The notes: generated by a model from the sequence alone, not told the origin. Shown: positions 25,923 to 37,928, counted from the stretch's first letter. The stretch is DNA of 64,000 nt from Zea mays (GCF_902167145.1 NW_023366932.1:1-64000); one strand, 5' to 3'. A program made the numbers and translations.

Positions 25923-26793
25923 AAAATGACGCCGAAGCTGAAGCTCCTTGAAGATTAAATAGTACACTGTAGACAGTACTTGAGAAATTTTTGAGATAAC
26001 TTTGTAAATGTAACTAAAACTTGTCTTTAATGTATTCTGTTCATACCTTGTAATATGTTCTTACCCTTCCATTGATGTATGAGAAGTGCTTTGATGTGGA
26101 CGAAATTTCCTTTTTTGAGTCGAAGGCGAAAAAACACCTTCCCTTCTTTTCGTACGCAGCAAAGCATAAAAAACAGCATTTCCCTTCTTTCCGAAGCTCT
26201 CCCTTTTTGTAGACGAAGCTCTTTTTTTTTCTTTTTGCCGAAGCACCTACTTATGCCATGATGATGATTATCCTACATATGCCTGGATGAATGTTTATGA
26301 ATGCAAATGCTATGATGTAATGTGATGTGCAAATGAATGTTCAAACGCGTATCCGAAGCCATACTCATGGCTACTATTCCTTAAAAACAATCACACCTCA
26401 GCTCTGCATTCCCTTGGGAACGACTTTGGAGCTTCTTCGCCTTTACTTTTGGCGGAATCAGCGTTGACTTTTCGCTGTAAGCTCTGCATTCCCTTAGGAA
26501 CGACTTTGGAGCTTCTTCGCCTTTACTTTTGGCGGAATCAGCGTTGACTTTTCGCTGTAGGCTCTGCATTCCCTTAGGAACGACTTTGGAGCTTCTTCGC
26601 CTTTACTTTTTGGCACTCGATGGTGCGTTCTCAGCTTTTACATTTACAATTTTGGGGGATTTTTCTCTTATAGAACTAAAAAAGGAAATTACATGTGACG
26701 GCCCCATTAAAAACCTTTCTCCCCCTTCAGAAAGGAAAAGGGTGCCATGAAAGAAAAAAAAATAAAATAAAAAATATGAAAAATTACATCGAG
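25923..26793. other. Non-coding interval between antisense gene and integrase end
   Basis: An 871-bp spacer downstream of both convergent coding regions. It contains AT-rich sequence, pyrimidine-rich tracts with several CGAAGC motifs (26100-26250), ATGATG-rich sequence near 26257-26340, and the 80-bp tandem repeat at 26401-26611. It must hold the 3' ends of both transcripts. I see no confident poly(A) signal and no coding frame that resembles a known protein. Confidence 0.6.
26401..26611. repeat. 80-bp tandem repeat, about 2.6 copies
   Basis: Units start at 26401, 26481 and 26561 with GCTCTGCATTCCCTT. The first two are complete, and differ at CTTGGGAA/CTTAGGAA and at the last base. The third matches for about 51 bp and then diverges after CTTTACTTTT. 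It lies in the spacer between the converging antisense gene and pol. Confidence 0.93.
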
Positions 26794-27099
26794 TTATACA
26801 TAATATCGCCGAAGCTCATCCGCATTCCAAGATCTAGGAATGTCGTTGCCGTCCATATCCTTCAATCTGTATGAACCAGGTCTTGACGAAGATGCTACTA
26901 AGAAAGGTTCATCCCATTTCAACTGCAACTTGCCTACTGTTTCTGGGTTAGCCACTCTCCGAAGCACCAAGTGTCCTGGCTCAATATTCTTTAGCCGAAC
27001 CTTTCTATCTCGCCACTTGATTGTTTCGGCTTGATATTTATTGATGTTCTCCACAGCTTGCAGCCTGATCCCTTCTAAAGCATCTTTTCCACAGAACAA
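26794..27099 (-). pseudogene. pol: Integrase C-terminal fragment (pol, third frame)
   Basis: About 101 residues. It continues the integrase C-terminal region of Tat-type elements, with WRDRKVRLKNIEPGHLVLRR and GSYRLKDMDGNDIPRSWNADELRRYY followed by the natural stop. It is in a different frame from the integrase core just upstream, so a frameshift near 27075-27105 separates them. The GHLVLRR segment and the ending are typical of the non-chromodomain C-terminus in this branch. No chromodomain is seen. Confidence 0.85.
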
Positions 27100-27488
27100 G
27101 CAGCTTCTGAACCTGATTCTGCCGAAGCTACTACTCTTATTGATCCGGTTTTAGCTTCCTCCGGAGTTATTGCTTCGTCACCGAAAAATAACTTGAATGG
27201 AGTAAAGCCTGTAGACCTTGATGTAGTTGTATTGTGGCTCCACACCACTTTGGTTAACTGATCTGGCCACTTTCCCCTGGGTTGATTGAAGATTAACTTC
27301 ATTATTCCTGTCATAATAATGCCATTGGCTCTTTCAACAAGTCCGTTTGATTCCGGATGCCTGACTGATGCAAAATGGATCTTCGTACCAATTTGATCAC
27401 AGAAATCCCTGAAAGCTTCGGAATCAAACTGTGTTCCATTATCCACAGTGATAGCCTTCGGTACCCCGAAACGACAAACAATATTCTG
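27075..27488 (-). pseudogene. pol: Integrase catalytic core, second half (pol after in-frame stop)
   Basis: Same frame as the upstream segment but separated from it by a TAG at 27489-27491. It carries the second catalytic aspartate (DNGTQF) and, after 35 intervening residues, the catalytic glutamate (HPESNGLVE), matching the D,D(35)E pattern. GFTPFKLFFGDEAITPEE follows. The frame is lost near 27090. The catalytic residues are intact, so the breaks look recent. Confidence 0.88.
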
Positions 27489-28832
27489 CTAGAAAAACTT
27501 TTGAACGGTGGCCGAAGTTATTGTGGCTAAAGGCTTTGCCTCAATCCATTTAGAAAAATATTCCACCGCAACTACAACATATCTTAGGTTCCCTTGGGCC
27601 GGTGGTAACGGACCTAACAAGTCAAGGCCCCACCTTTGTAATGGCCATATGGGTTGTATGAGTTGTGTTAAGGACGAAGGTTGTTTTTGATCTCTTGCAC
27701 ATTTCTGACAACCTTCGCACTTTTGAACTAATTCCGCTGCGTCCGAGGCTGCCTTAGGCCAATAAAACCCCTGATGGAAAACCTTTCCAAGTAACGGCCT
27801 AGATCCAATGTGAGATCCACACAGGCCTGCATGTATTTCTTTCATCAACTCTATGCCTTCGGCTCTAGATAAACACTTGAGTAGCGGAGCACAAACTCCA
27901 TGTTTGTACAACTCCCCTTCTATCATGACATATGGACGAGCTCTTGCCTCTATCCTCCTGTTATAAGCTTCGTCATCTGAAAGAAATTTACCCTGTAGGT
28001 AAGAGATGATCTCAGTTCTCCAATCTTCACTATAAACAGGAGATATATTGAGGACTGCTCTTTCAAGAAGTTCCACCGAAGGTGCTTTTATTGTTTCGAA
28101 GAACACATCCGAAGGTAAGGGCAGCCCCTGTGCCGCTGATTTAGCTAGCAAATCGGCATGATCATTTTGTCCTCGAGGGATATTTTTAACAGAAAATCCT
28201 TCGAAGGAAGCTTCAACTCTTCGGACCATGTCCAGATATTTTTCAAGCTTCAGATCTTTAGCCTTGCAACTCTTGTCAATATGACCCGAAACAACCTGGG
28301 AATCAGTTTTAAGTATGGCCCTTCTGATTCCCATTGCTTTTAGCTTCCGAAGACCCAGAAGCAAGGCTTCGTACTCGGCGATGTTATTTGTGCAACTAAA
28401 ATCAAGCTTTGCCGCATAGCAAGTTTTAACTTTGGAAGGTGAAACCAACACAGCAGCTGCTCCTGCTCCGAAGGTTCCCCAAGACCCATCGCAAAACACT
28501 ATCCATGCTTCGGCATCTTTATTTGTTTCTTCCTCCTGAGCCCCTGGCGTCCAGTCAGCAATGAAATCTGCTAACGCCTGGGACTGAATCGAAGATCTAT
28601 GAACATATTCAATACAAAATTCGTTAAGCTCTGCAGCCCATTTTCCAATCCTTCCAGTAGCTTCTCTATTTCTCATAATATCCTTCAACGGCTGTGAAGA
28701 AGGAACAACAATATTGTATGCTTGAAAGTAATGCCGAAGTTTCCTGGATGCCATCAAAACAGCATACAACACCTTCTCCAATTCTGTATAGTTTTTCTTT
28801 GATATACTAAGAACTTCAGATACAAAATACAC
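27489..28832 (-). pseudogene. pol: Pol middle: RNase H end, archaeal-type RNase H, integrase zinc finger and start of core
   Basis: 447 residues, frame-shifted relative to the protease-RT segment. Residues 1-95 are the end of the first RNase H and connection. Residues 105-235 form a second RNase H with acidic residues at D115 (CDGSW), E153, D177 and D227. I recognise this as the extra archaeal-type RNase H of Tat elements. Then comes an HHCC-type zinc-binding region (H334, H341, C372, C375), and the integrase core with its first aspartate at D404 (WGLDLLGP). It ends at the premature TAG at 27489-27491. Confidence 0.9.
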
Positions 28833-30745
28833 TGGACCTGCTTTTTGACTTGGCCATCAAGCTTCTCCTGGACAAGTGCTGCACTCACCGCTGAGTGCGA
28901 AGCTGCCACATATAATAACAAAGGAGCCCCTAGCGTTGGTGGAGTTAATGTTGTTAAATCTATCAGGTATTGTTTCAATTCCTCGAAGGCTTTTTGTTGG
29001 CTTGGTCCCCATTGAAAGACTTCGGCTGATTTCAGCACTTCGAAGAATGGTAAGTTTCTCTCCGCTGATCTGGATATGAATCTATTGAGAGATGCCAACC
29101 TTCCTGTCAATCTTTGAGCCCCCTTTTTTGTAGTTGGTGGCTCCATCCGAAGTATAGCTTCAATTTTACTTGGATTAGCTTCGATTCCCTTTGTTGAAAC
29201 CAAACATCCAAGAAATTTCCCCTTCTTTACTCCAAAAACACATTTTTCTGGATTCAATTTTAAGCCAGCTTGTCTGAAATTGGCGAAGGTCTCCTGTAAA
29301 TCAGCAATATGATTCTCCTGTTTCGTGCTTTTTACAATGATGTCATCAACATAAGTTAGCACATTTCTGCCTATCTGAGACTGGAGAACCCTCACAGTCA
29401 TTCTGCTGAAACTTCCTCCAGCGTTTTTGAGCCCCTCAGGCATCCGAAGATAGCAATACGTGCCACTTGGAGTTATGAAGCTAGTCTTCGGCTCATCATC
29501 CTTTTTCATCCAGATTTGGTGGTAGCCTGAATAACAGTCTAACAGACTCATGAGTTCTGAAGAAGCTGCTGCATCAACTAAAGAGTCTATCCTTGGCAAT
29601 GGGAATTCATCCTTCGGACAAGCCTTGTTAAGATCTGTAAAATCGATACACATTCGCCACTTGCCATTGGCCTTTTTTACCATAACAGTGTTAGCTAGCC
29701 ATTCTGGATACTTTACTTCTCTGATAACTCCTGCACTGAGGAGTCTTTTGACTTCATTACGAGCACCTTCGGCTTTATCATCTGACATTTTCCGAAGCCT
29801 CTGCTTTCTGGGTCTGAAGGATGGATCAACATTGAGCGAGTGCTCAATAACATCCCTATTAACTCCGCAAAGATCATTGGCTGACCATGCAAAAACATCT
29901 TTGTTGTTGAACAAAAACCTTATCAAGGTTTTCTCTTGTTCTTCGGATAACTGAGAGCCCAACAGCACCTTCTGCTCTGCTATGTCCTCACATAAGAGCA
30001 TGGGCTTCGGCTGATCTGCTGAAGCTGCTTTCTCCCTTCTGAATTTGTATTGTTCACAAGCTTCAGCTCCATCTATGTTATGGATTGCTTTTGAGTCAGT
30101 CCAGTTTCCTTTGGCCCTTCTGGCAGCTTCCTGACTTCCATGGATAGTGATGGGTCCTTGATCCGAAGGTATCTTCATGCAGAGATAAGCAGGATGAAGA
30201 ATTGCTTCGAAAGCATTGAGGGTGCCACGACCAATGATTGCATTGTAAGGATATTCCATGTCAACAATGTCAAACACAACTTGCTCAGTTCTGGTGTTGT
30301 TGATGAACCCGAAGGTCACTGGCATGGTGATCTTGCCCAGTGCTACAATCTGTCTTCCTCCGAAGCCACAGAGAGGATGTGTAGCATCATGAATCTTATC
30401 TTCTGGCTCTTGCATTTGTCTGAAGGCCTTAGCAAATATGATATCAGCTGCACTACCTGTGTCAACCAAGACATTGTGGACCAGAAATCCTTTGATAACA
30501 CAAGAGATAACCATGGCATCGTTGTGTGGGTAATCCTTGAGCTGAAGATCCTCTTGGGAGAAGGTAATGGGAATGTGAGACCATCTTGACTTGATGAAGG
30601 GTCCCTGCACCCCAACATGCTGTACCCTTCTCTGTCCTTCTTTTTTCTGCTTCTTATTGGCTGGCTCTAAGGACGAACCACCTGTAATCGGGAGCACCAG
30701 CTTCGGGTCCGAAGCAGCTCCAGCTCGATCATTGAACGAAGCCAT
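28754..30745 (-). pseudogene. pol: Pol start: aspartic protease and reverse transcriptase
   Basis: The frame opens 44 bases from the LTR edge, and I take the ATG at 30745-30743 (MASFNDRAGA) as the start. In numbering from an upstream ATG at 30808, the protease motif LVDTGSAADI is at 114-123. RT follows at about 335-550, with FTDLNKACPKD and the active-site YVDD at 486-489. The start of the first RNase H is at 630-650 (LLYVAASHSA), where the usual catalytic residues look degenerate. The true reading is lost near 28831-28838 by a one-base frameshift, and the remaining codons to 28754 are out of frame. The segment upstream of the protease is too short to encode capsid or nucleocapsid. Confidence 0.9.
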
Positions 30746-30776
30746 CAGCTCAAAAAGTGGAAGTGAGTTCACCGGA

Positions 30777-30787
30777 GGTGGGCGCCA
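30777..30787 (-). promoter_or_regulatory. Primer-binding site, tRNA-Lys type
   Basis: On the minus strand TGGCGCCCACC begins one base after the 5' LTR. From memory it is complementary to the 3' end of plant tRNA-Lys (GGTGGGCGCCA), an 11-base match including CCA. The match ends there, as the next bases differ from the tRNA. It confirms the minus orientation. Confidence 0.82.
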
Positions 30788-30788
30788 A

Positions 30789-31391
30789 TGTTGGGGACTT
30801 GCTCTCAAATGCTATGAATTAAGAACAAGGCAACATAAAATGTTAAATATCAATGCCCTTCGTCCGCCGAAACGTTATCTCCAGAAGGATCTAATGAACT
30901 TCGGACGAAGGTCACGAATATGATATTACAAAGGTTTCACCTTCGTAATTAAACTTATAAAGATAATATAAAGTAAAGTTGAAACATGAAACATTGCAAA
31001 TAAACATCTTGAAAACAAATGATGTCATTCATATGTCTTATTATATGAATTTAAGATGTTTGAATACAACGATTAAATACATTTATACCTTTGCCTTGAC
31101 AAGCAATCCGAATGATGCGTTAGTGATTACCGGAATGCGTGAACAGTAAAGGAATACTGTTCACTATTTATAGGTACAGGACACAGCCTGTGAGGAATTA
31201 CAATTATGCCCCTCATAGAAGTTTACAACATCGACTCAGATCTTTATGGACTAAAAGGTCATTCCATCTTTAAGTCGGTTTCCAATACCGAAGCTTCATG
31301 AAGAAGAACCTTCGGTCATCTCATACAAACAGCTTCAGCCGAAAGCCGCTTCTTCCTAGAAGACCTTCGGCGACGAAGCATAGACCCAACA
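30789..31391 (-). repeat. 5' LTR of the Tat-type element
   Basis: 603 bp, TGTTGGGG to CCCAACA. On the minus strand a TATAAATAG box lies at 31172-31164, which would place the transcript start near 31135-31140 and divide the LTR into about 220-250 bp of U3 and the remainder R-U5. It differs from the 3' LTR at four substitutions and no indels. Several CGAAGC/CTTCGG motifs cluster in the U3 end (31290-31380). Confidence 0.96.
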
Positions 31392-31396
31392 GGGGG

Positions 31397-34300
31397 TTGT
31401 GTGGCCATTTATCATCGACTAGAGGCTCATAAACCTCACCCCACATATGTTTCCTTGCCATAGATTACATTCTTGGATTTCTGGTGGAAACCATTTCTTG
31501 GTTAAAAACTCGTACGTGTTAGCCTTCGGTATTATTGAAAATGGTCATTCATGGCTATTTTCGGCAAAATGGGGGTTGTGTGGCCATTGATCATCGACCA
31601 GAGGCTCATACACCTCACCCCACATATGTTTCCTTGTCGTAGATCACATTCTTGGATTTCTGGTGGAGACCATTTCTTGGTCAAAAATCCATAGGTGTTA
31701 GCCTTCGATATTATTGAAAATGGTCGTTCATGGCTATTTTCGACAAAAATGGGGGTTGTGTGGCCATTGATTATTGACCAGAGGCTCATACACCTCACCC
31801 CACATATGTTTCCTTGCCATAGATCACATTCTTGGATTTCTGGTGGAGACCATTTCTTGGTCAAAAATCTGTAGGTGTTAGCCTTCGGTATTATTGTAAA
31901 TGGTCATTCATGGCTATTTTCGACAAAAATGGGGGTTGTGTGGCCATTGATCATCGACCAGAGGCTCATACACCTCACCCCACATATGTTTCCTTGCCAT
32001 AGATCACATTCTTGGATTTCTGGTGGAGACCATTTCTTGGTCAAAAATCCGTAGGTCTTAGCCTCTAATATTATTGAAAATGGTCGCTCATGGCTATTTT
32101 CAAGGTCGCTCATGGCTATTTTCATAAAAAATGGGGGTTGTGTGGCCATTTATCATCGACTAGAGGCTCATAAACCTCACCCCACATATGTTTCCTTGCC
32201 ATAGATTACATTCTTGGATTTCTGGTGGAAACCATTTCTTGGTTAAAAACTCGTACGTGTTAGCCTTCGGTATTATTGAAAATGGTCATTCATGGCTATT
32301 TTCGGCAAAATGGGGGTTGTGTGGCCATTGATCGTCGACCAGAGGCTCATACACCTCACCCCACATATGTTTCCTTGTCGTAGATCACATTCTTGGATTT
32401 CTAGTGGAGACCATTTCTTGGTCAAAAATCCGTAGGTGTTAGCCTTCGATATTATTGAAAATGGTCGTTCATGGCTATTTTCGACAAAAATGGGGGTTGT
32501 GTGGCCATTGATCATCGACCAGAGGCTCATACACCTCACCCCACATATGTTTCCTTGCCATAGATCACATTCTTGGATTTCTGGTGGAGACCATTTCTTG
32601 GTCAAAAATCCGTAGGTGTTAGCCTTCGGTATTATTGTAAATGGTCATTCAAGGCTATTTTCGACAAAAATGGGGGTTGTGTGGCCATTGATCATCGACC
32701 AGAGGCTCATACACCTCACCCCACATATGTTTCCTTGCCATAGATCACATTCTTGGATTTCTGGTGGAGACCATTTCTTGGTCAAAAATCCGTAGGTCTT
32801 AGCCTCTAATATTATTGAAAATGGTCGCTCATGGCTATTTTCATAAAAAAATGGGGGTTGTGTGGCCATTTATCATCGACTAGAGGCTCATAAATCTCAC
32901 CCCACATATGTTTCCTTGCCATAGATCACATTCTTGGATTTTTGGTGGAGACCATTTCTTGGTCAAAAACTCGTACGTGTTAGCCTTCGGTATTATTGAA
33001 AATGGTCGTTCATGGCTATTTTCGGCAAAATGGGGGTTCTGTGGCCATTGATCATCGACAAGAGGCTCATACACCTCACCCCACATATGTTTCCTTGCCA
33101 TAGATCACATTCTTGGATTTCTGGTGGAGACCATTTCTTGGGCAAAAATCCGAATGTGTTAGCCTTTGGTATTTTTGAAAATGGTCATTCATGGCTATTT
33201 TCGACAAAAATGGGGGTTGTGTGGCCATTGATCTTCGACCAGAGGCTCATACACCTCACTACACATATGTTTCCTTGCCATAGATCACATTCTTGGATTT
33301 ATGGTGGAGACCATTTCTTGGTCAAAAATCCGTAGGTGTTAGCCTTCAGTGTCATTGAAAATGGTCGTTCATGGCTATTTTCGACAAAAATTAGGGTTGT
33401 GTGGCCATTGATCGTCGACCAGAGGCTCATACACCTCACCCCACATATGTTTCCTTGCCATATATCACATTCTTAGATTTCTGGTGGAGACCATTTCTTG
33501 GTCAAAAATCCGTAGGTGTTAGCCTTAGATATTATTGAAAATGGTCGTTCATGGCTATTTTCGACAAAAATGGGGGTTGTGTGGCCATTGATCATCGACC
33601 AGACGCTCATACACCTCACCCCACATATGTTTCCTTGCCATAGATCACATTCTTGGATTTCTGGTGGAGACCATTTCTTGGTCTAAAATCCGTAGGTGTT
33701 AGCCTCTAGTATTATTGAAAATGGTCGCTCATGGCTATTTTCAAGGTCGCTCATGGCTATTTTCATAAAAAATGGGGGTTGTGTGGCCATTTATCATCGA
33801 CAAGAGGCTCATAAACCTCACCCCACATATGTTTCATTGCCATAGATCACATTCTTGGATTTCTGGTGGAGACCATTTCTTGGTTAAAAACTCGTACGTG
33901 TTAGCCTTCGGTATTATTGAAAATGGTCGTTCATGGCTATTTTCGGCAAAATGGGGGTTGTGTGGCCATTGATCATCGACCAGAGGCTCGTACACCTCAC
34001 CCCACATATGTTTCCTTGCCATAGATCACATTCTTGGATTTCTGGTGGAGACCATTTCTTGGTCAAAAATCCGTACGTGTTAGCCTTTGGTATTTTTGAA
34101 AATGGTCATTCATGGCTATTTTCGACAAAAATGGGGGTTGTGTGGCCATTGATCTTCGACCAGAGGCTCATACATCTCACTACACATATGTTTCCTTGCC
34201 ATAGATCACATTCTTGGATTTATGGTGGAGACCATTTCTTGGTCAAAAATCCGTAGGTGTTAGCCTTCAGTGTCATTGAAAATGGTCGTTCATGGCTATT

Positions 34301-34595
34301 TTCGACAAAAATTAGGGTTGTGTGGCCATTGATCGTCGACCAGAGGCTCATACACCTCACCCCACATATGTTTCTTTGCCATAAATCACATTCTTGGATT
34401 ATTGGTGGAGACCATTTCTTGGTCAAAAATCCGTAGGTGTTAGCCTTCGGTATTATTGAAAATGGTCGTTCATGGCTATTTTCGACAAAAATGGGGGTTG
34501 TGTGTCCATTGATCATCGACCAGACGCTCATACACCTCACCCCACATATGTTTCCTTGCCATAGATCACATTCTTGGATTTCTGGTGGAGACCAT
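31397..34595 (-). repeat. knob180 satellite array, minus orientation (between insertions)
   Basis: About 18 monomers that continue the array in register after the Tat-type element (its right GGGGG copy is 31392-31396). They are cut again by the second element after ACCAT at 34591-34595. 202-bp monomers lie at 32102 and 33743. Segment 33740-34590 closely resembles 47175-48020 in class order. Confidence 0.95.
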
Positions 34596-37500
34596 TGTAA
34601 CACCCGGGTTTTAGGGGTCCAAAGCCCGGGCGTAAACATAATCACCAGGTGTGCTGGGACCAAGTCTCACACATATGATGAATCATGGCACAGGATCGAA
34701 TGTCACATCTTTACTACATAACAGGAGTTCTATACAAAATAAGTAAATAATTACATTATAAGGAGACAACGGTCCAGCAACCCAAAGTTGACTGGGAGAC
34801 GACGGCCTAGACCACTCACGAACTCATCACAGCATCCTCCACGCGCCTCATCCTGTGGTACCTGCTCTTGACCTGTGGGGGGGGGTGTGAGACAGCAAGA
34901 GTGAGCTCACATACGTTCATCGCTCAACAAGTTGTGGGGAATAATGTGCATGAACTCGCCAAAGGTGGGAGCTCACGTGAAGTGTAAGGCTTACCAAAGA
35001 GGATGGTTAGAGCTGAGCATTGCTTTTAAAGTTGGTCAAAATTTTATTAGCAGTTACTAAGTATAAGTAAATACCAACCCAATTAAGTAGTAGAACAAAA
35101 GTAACAACATCACCTGCGATGCAATGCATATGACAAATTGAATTTAAGTTCCATAAATTAATCATGTGAGGGTCCGAGCTGCTCATGACCGTGAGCACGG
35201 CTAGTATACCAGTTTTACACTCTGCAGAGGTGGCGCATCTTTACCCACAAGTCATGTTACCCATCTGCCAAGGGATCGCGACTTCCCATACACCTCTACC
35301 GAGGAGGCGAGGCAGGGTAACACTACGAGGCCTTTACAAAGTTCCACTAGCTTCAGAAAACCCGCTACAGTTTATAGGAAGCTCCAATGCAGGAATTCCC
35401 TTGCAGGACCGCCATCGCAGCAAAATCCTCCCGAGGGCCTCCCTACACTGACCACTCCCCTACTGCCCTTGCCCCTTTCGGGTAAGGTAGTCCTCCACTA
35501 GCTTTCCTAATTAATCAGCCAAGGGCGTCCCATTATACCCTTGTGGTAGCACTGTTTTCCCGGGTGGTCGCTCCATGTTCCAATTAACATAATGATCTTA
35601 TCATGAACGATAAATAACAACGGATAACAAAAGTATAATTATGAGTAATGTATCTTCATACCCAAAACCACATAAAGCACTAGCAAGTACTACCCAAAAA
35701 GTTCAGTGGTAACAAGGTATAAAGATAATCAAACTAGGGTAACCTATTGGGTCCCATCAAAATTAACATATGCAGATCATTATGATTAATCAGAACATGG
35801 CTGGGTAAAAAGAAGTGATCAAGGACACAACTTGCCTGAGACTTGAGATTCCAGGTACCAGGATGATCTTCAGGTGACTCGTGACCTCACGCTAGTCGTA
35901 GCAATACAAACAAATATGGTATAGGCAAAATTAACATCACAACAAACATAAGAATAAACTGAGTAATAATAATCTACGCGTTGCTACGAGATCGTAGAAA
36001 CAAGAACCACTAAATTCGGAGCTACGGTTATTAAGTTATGAATTTCTGAAATTATTTAGTGCTTAGAATAGATTAACCCAAATGAACAATTTTAATTCAA
36101 GTTTCATGGCTAAATAGTGTTACTAGTTGATAGACAATAATATTATAAAATTATAGGATCTGGAATGGATTAATTTGGACATCATATGAATTTTCTATGA
36201 ATTAAACAAAATCTAGCATCTATTTTTACATTAAAATCATTTTCTAATTACTTTTACTGGGTTTTATAAATCTCTGGACTGGGCACACTAATACTAGGAA
36301 GTGCAGGGGCCCTGGCGCAAAGCGCACCAAGACACAGAGAACCCAGGCGATAGACCGCGGGTTGAATAGCAAGTTTTCCGGGGTCTCTTTAGAAAATGTT
36401 ACACCGCGAAGGGGTATCCTATAATCAGAGCCGTTGGATTAGAGGCCGACGACTCTGATTCAATCGGCCACATCATGAAACGATATACCATCGGGTCCAT
36501 AGGATCCGAAACGCACGGCCCAGATCAACACTCGAATCGTTATGCGCTTCGTGTAATCCCACACGTTGGCCGAAGATCCAACGACCCACGATCGCTATAG
36601 CCAAAACGCTTCTGCACATCTAATCGCCACCGCACGACGTAAATCGGACGGCCAGAGGATCGTCTCCCTCCTCCGCCAAAACCGAGCACGGCGGCGGCAT
36701 TGACGGAAAGCGCCCATCGAAGTCCGAGCTCCCATCGGTCACCACTGTCAAATTGAACGGGGCTACACGGTGTGCGCGGCATCACGGTCACAATGGACGT
36801 ATTCTTACCGGCATTAAGGTGAGGATGAAGCTTGGCCACGGCGCACGGTGGATTTGCGGCTACGAACGGGCAACGACGAGAAATCACCGTTGTTCTGGTG
36901 ACCCCCGACCCTCCTGGTTGACACCAACGTGAGCGCACCCTTGCGGCGAAGCTCCAGTGCCCAACACCAGCGCGAACATCCGCCCAGACCGAGGATGGTG
37001 GAGCAACGCCCGAACCCATGGCGGCACCCCTCTCGGCAACGGCAATGGTGGCGCGGGGCGGGACCCTCGCCAGAGCTCGTCCAGCTCCAAGTCGATGGGT
37101 ACGGGACGCCACAAGAGCTGGTACTTATACACCCAAAGGGCGGAGTCCGTGTGGGTGCCAGGATCCCGGTCGGAGCGGGGAGATCGGCCATGGCGAAGGG
37201 CGGGATTTGGTGTCTGTTGGCGAAAACTGTGGGGAGGAAATGTCCTGACATCTAGACCCACGTTGCCAGCGTCCAAAACTTCATCCGGCAGCCATTGTAG
37301 GGACTGAGCAGTGGGCCCGTTTGGCAGTGGAACAGGGGCGCGCGCGCGCGACGTTTGGGAGTCTGGCGGCTAGGGTTTTGGGGTAGGCGCGCGCGGGCTG
37401 AAGACTTGGGCCGCGGAAGGGGGGGAAAGAGGAGATGGGCCGAATACGAGGTTGGGGCCCAGTTAGGGTAGTTTTGTTTTATTCTTTTCTTTTCCATTTC

Positions 37501-37928
37501 TTTTTCCCCATTTCAAATTCAATTTGAATTCAGATCTAATTCAAACCTTTTGGCCCTTCCTTACAATTTTATATTGTGCCATTAAAGTACTAACTTTAAA
37601 GATACTATTTTTATGTATATATTTTCTATAAATTCTATACTCTTTCCCTTTCTTTTCTATATTCTCATGGTTTTATTTTCAAGTTAAACTTTAAATTCTA
37701 TGAATCCATTGAGATGCTATTAATGGTATATTTATTTTATTAATCACAAATGCACATACAAATAAAAACTCGGCATGATGCATAAATTTTAATAGTACAT
37801 CCTTTTATTACTTATTTGTTTTTGAATATAGTGTCCACATGTGATGATGCATAAAGGTCAAACCCATATAAAGAGGAATTGTTTCTCTATTGGTATTATT
37901 TCTAGCAAATTACAAAGTGGGTGTTACA
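34596..37928 (-). repeat. 3' LTR of the LARD-like element
   Basis: 3333 bp with terminal inverted repeats TGTAACAC/GTGTTACA. The middle (about 36300-37450) is GC-rich and contains overlapping open frames on both strands (to 190 codons). These recur in the other LTR and show no recognisable domain. The rest is AT-rich. Compared with the other LTR I count about ten substitutions and one G-run length change (nine versus ten G near 34873). Confidence 0.95.

Larger units (their letters stand above)
21960..31391 (-). mobile_element. Ty3/gypsy LTR retrotransposon, Tat-type, gag-less, with antisense gene
   Basis: A complete insertion of 9432 bp bounded by two 603-bp LTRs (TGTTGGG to CCCAACA) and a 5-bp target duplication. 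The transcriptional sense is minus: the primer site is next to the right LTR, and the polypurine tract is next to the left LTR. Domain order on the minus strand is protease, RT, RNase H, archaeal-type RNase H, integrase. Having two RNase H domains and an RT motif YVDDIIVKS points to the Tat branch of plant Ty3/gypsy elements. Pol is broken in three places and no gag region is visible. The LTRs differ at four positions (about 0.66%). Maize families such as xilon-diguus or gyma are possible matches, but I cannot assign one. The motif CCGAAG/CTTCGG is unusually dense throughout. Confidence 0.95.

Noticed and set aside
29550..30589. Plus-strand frames opposite protease and RT
   Set aside because: They are shadows of conserved pol coding sequence on the minus strand.
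35185..35451. 88-codon frame in the LTR (and its copy at 39820-40086)
   Set aside because: Short, in both LTRs, with no recognisable motif.
36540..37497. Overlapping frames of 76-190 codons on both strands in the LARD-like LTR, duplicated at 41175-42132
   Set aside because: A GC-rich composition explains stop-free frames in several registers; no domain, start context or splice pattern singles one out.
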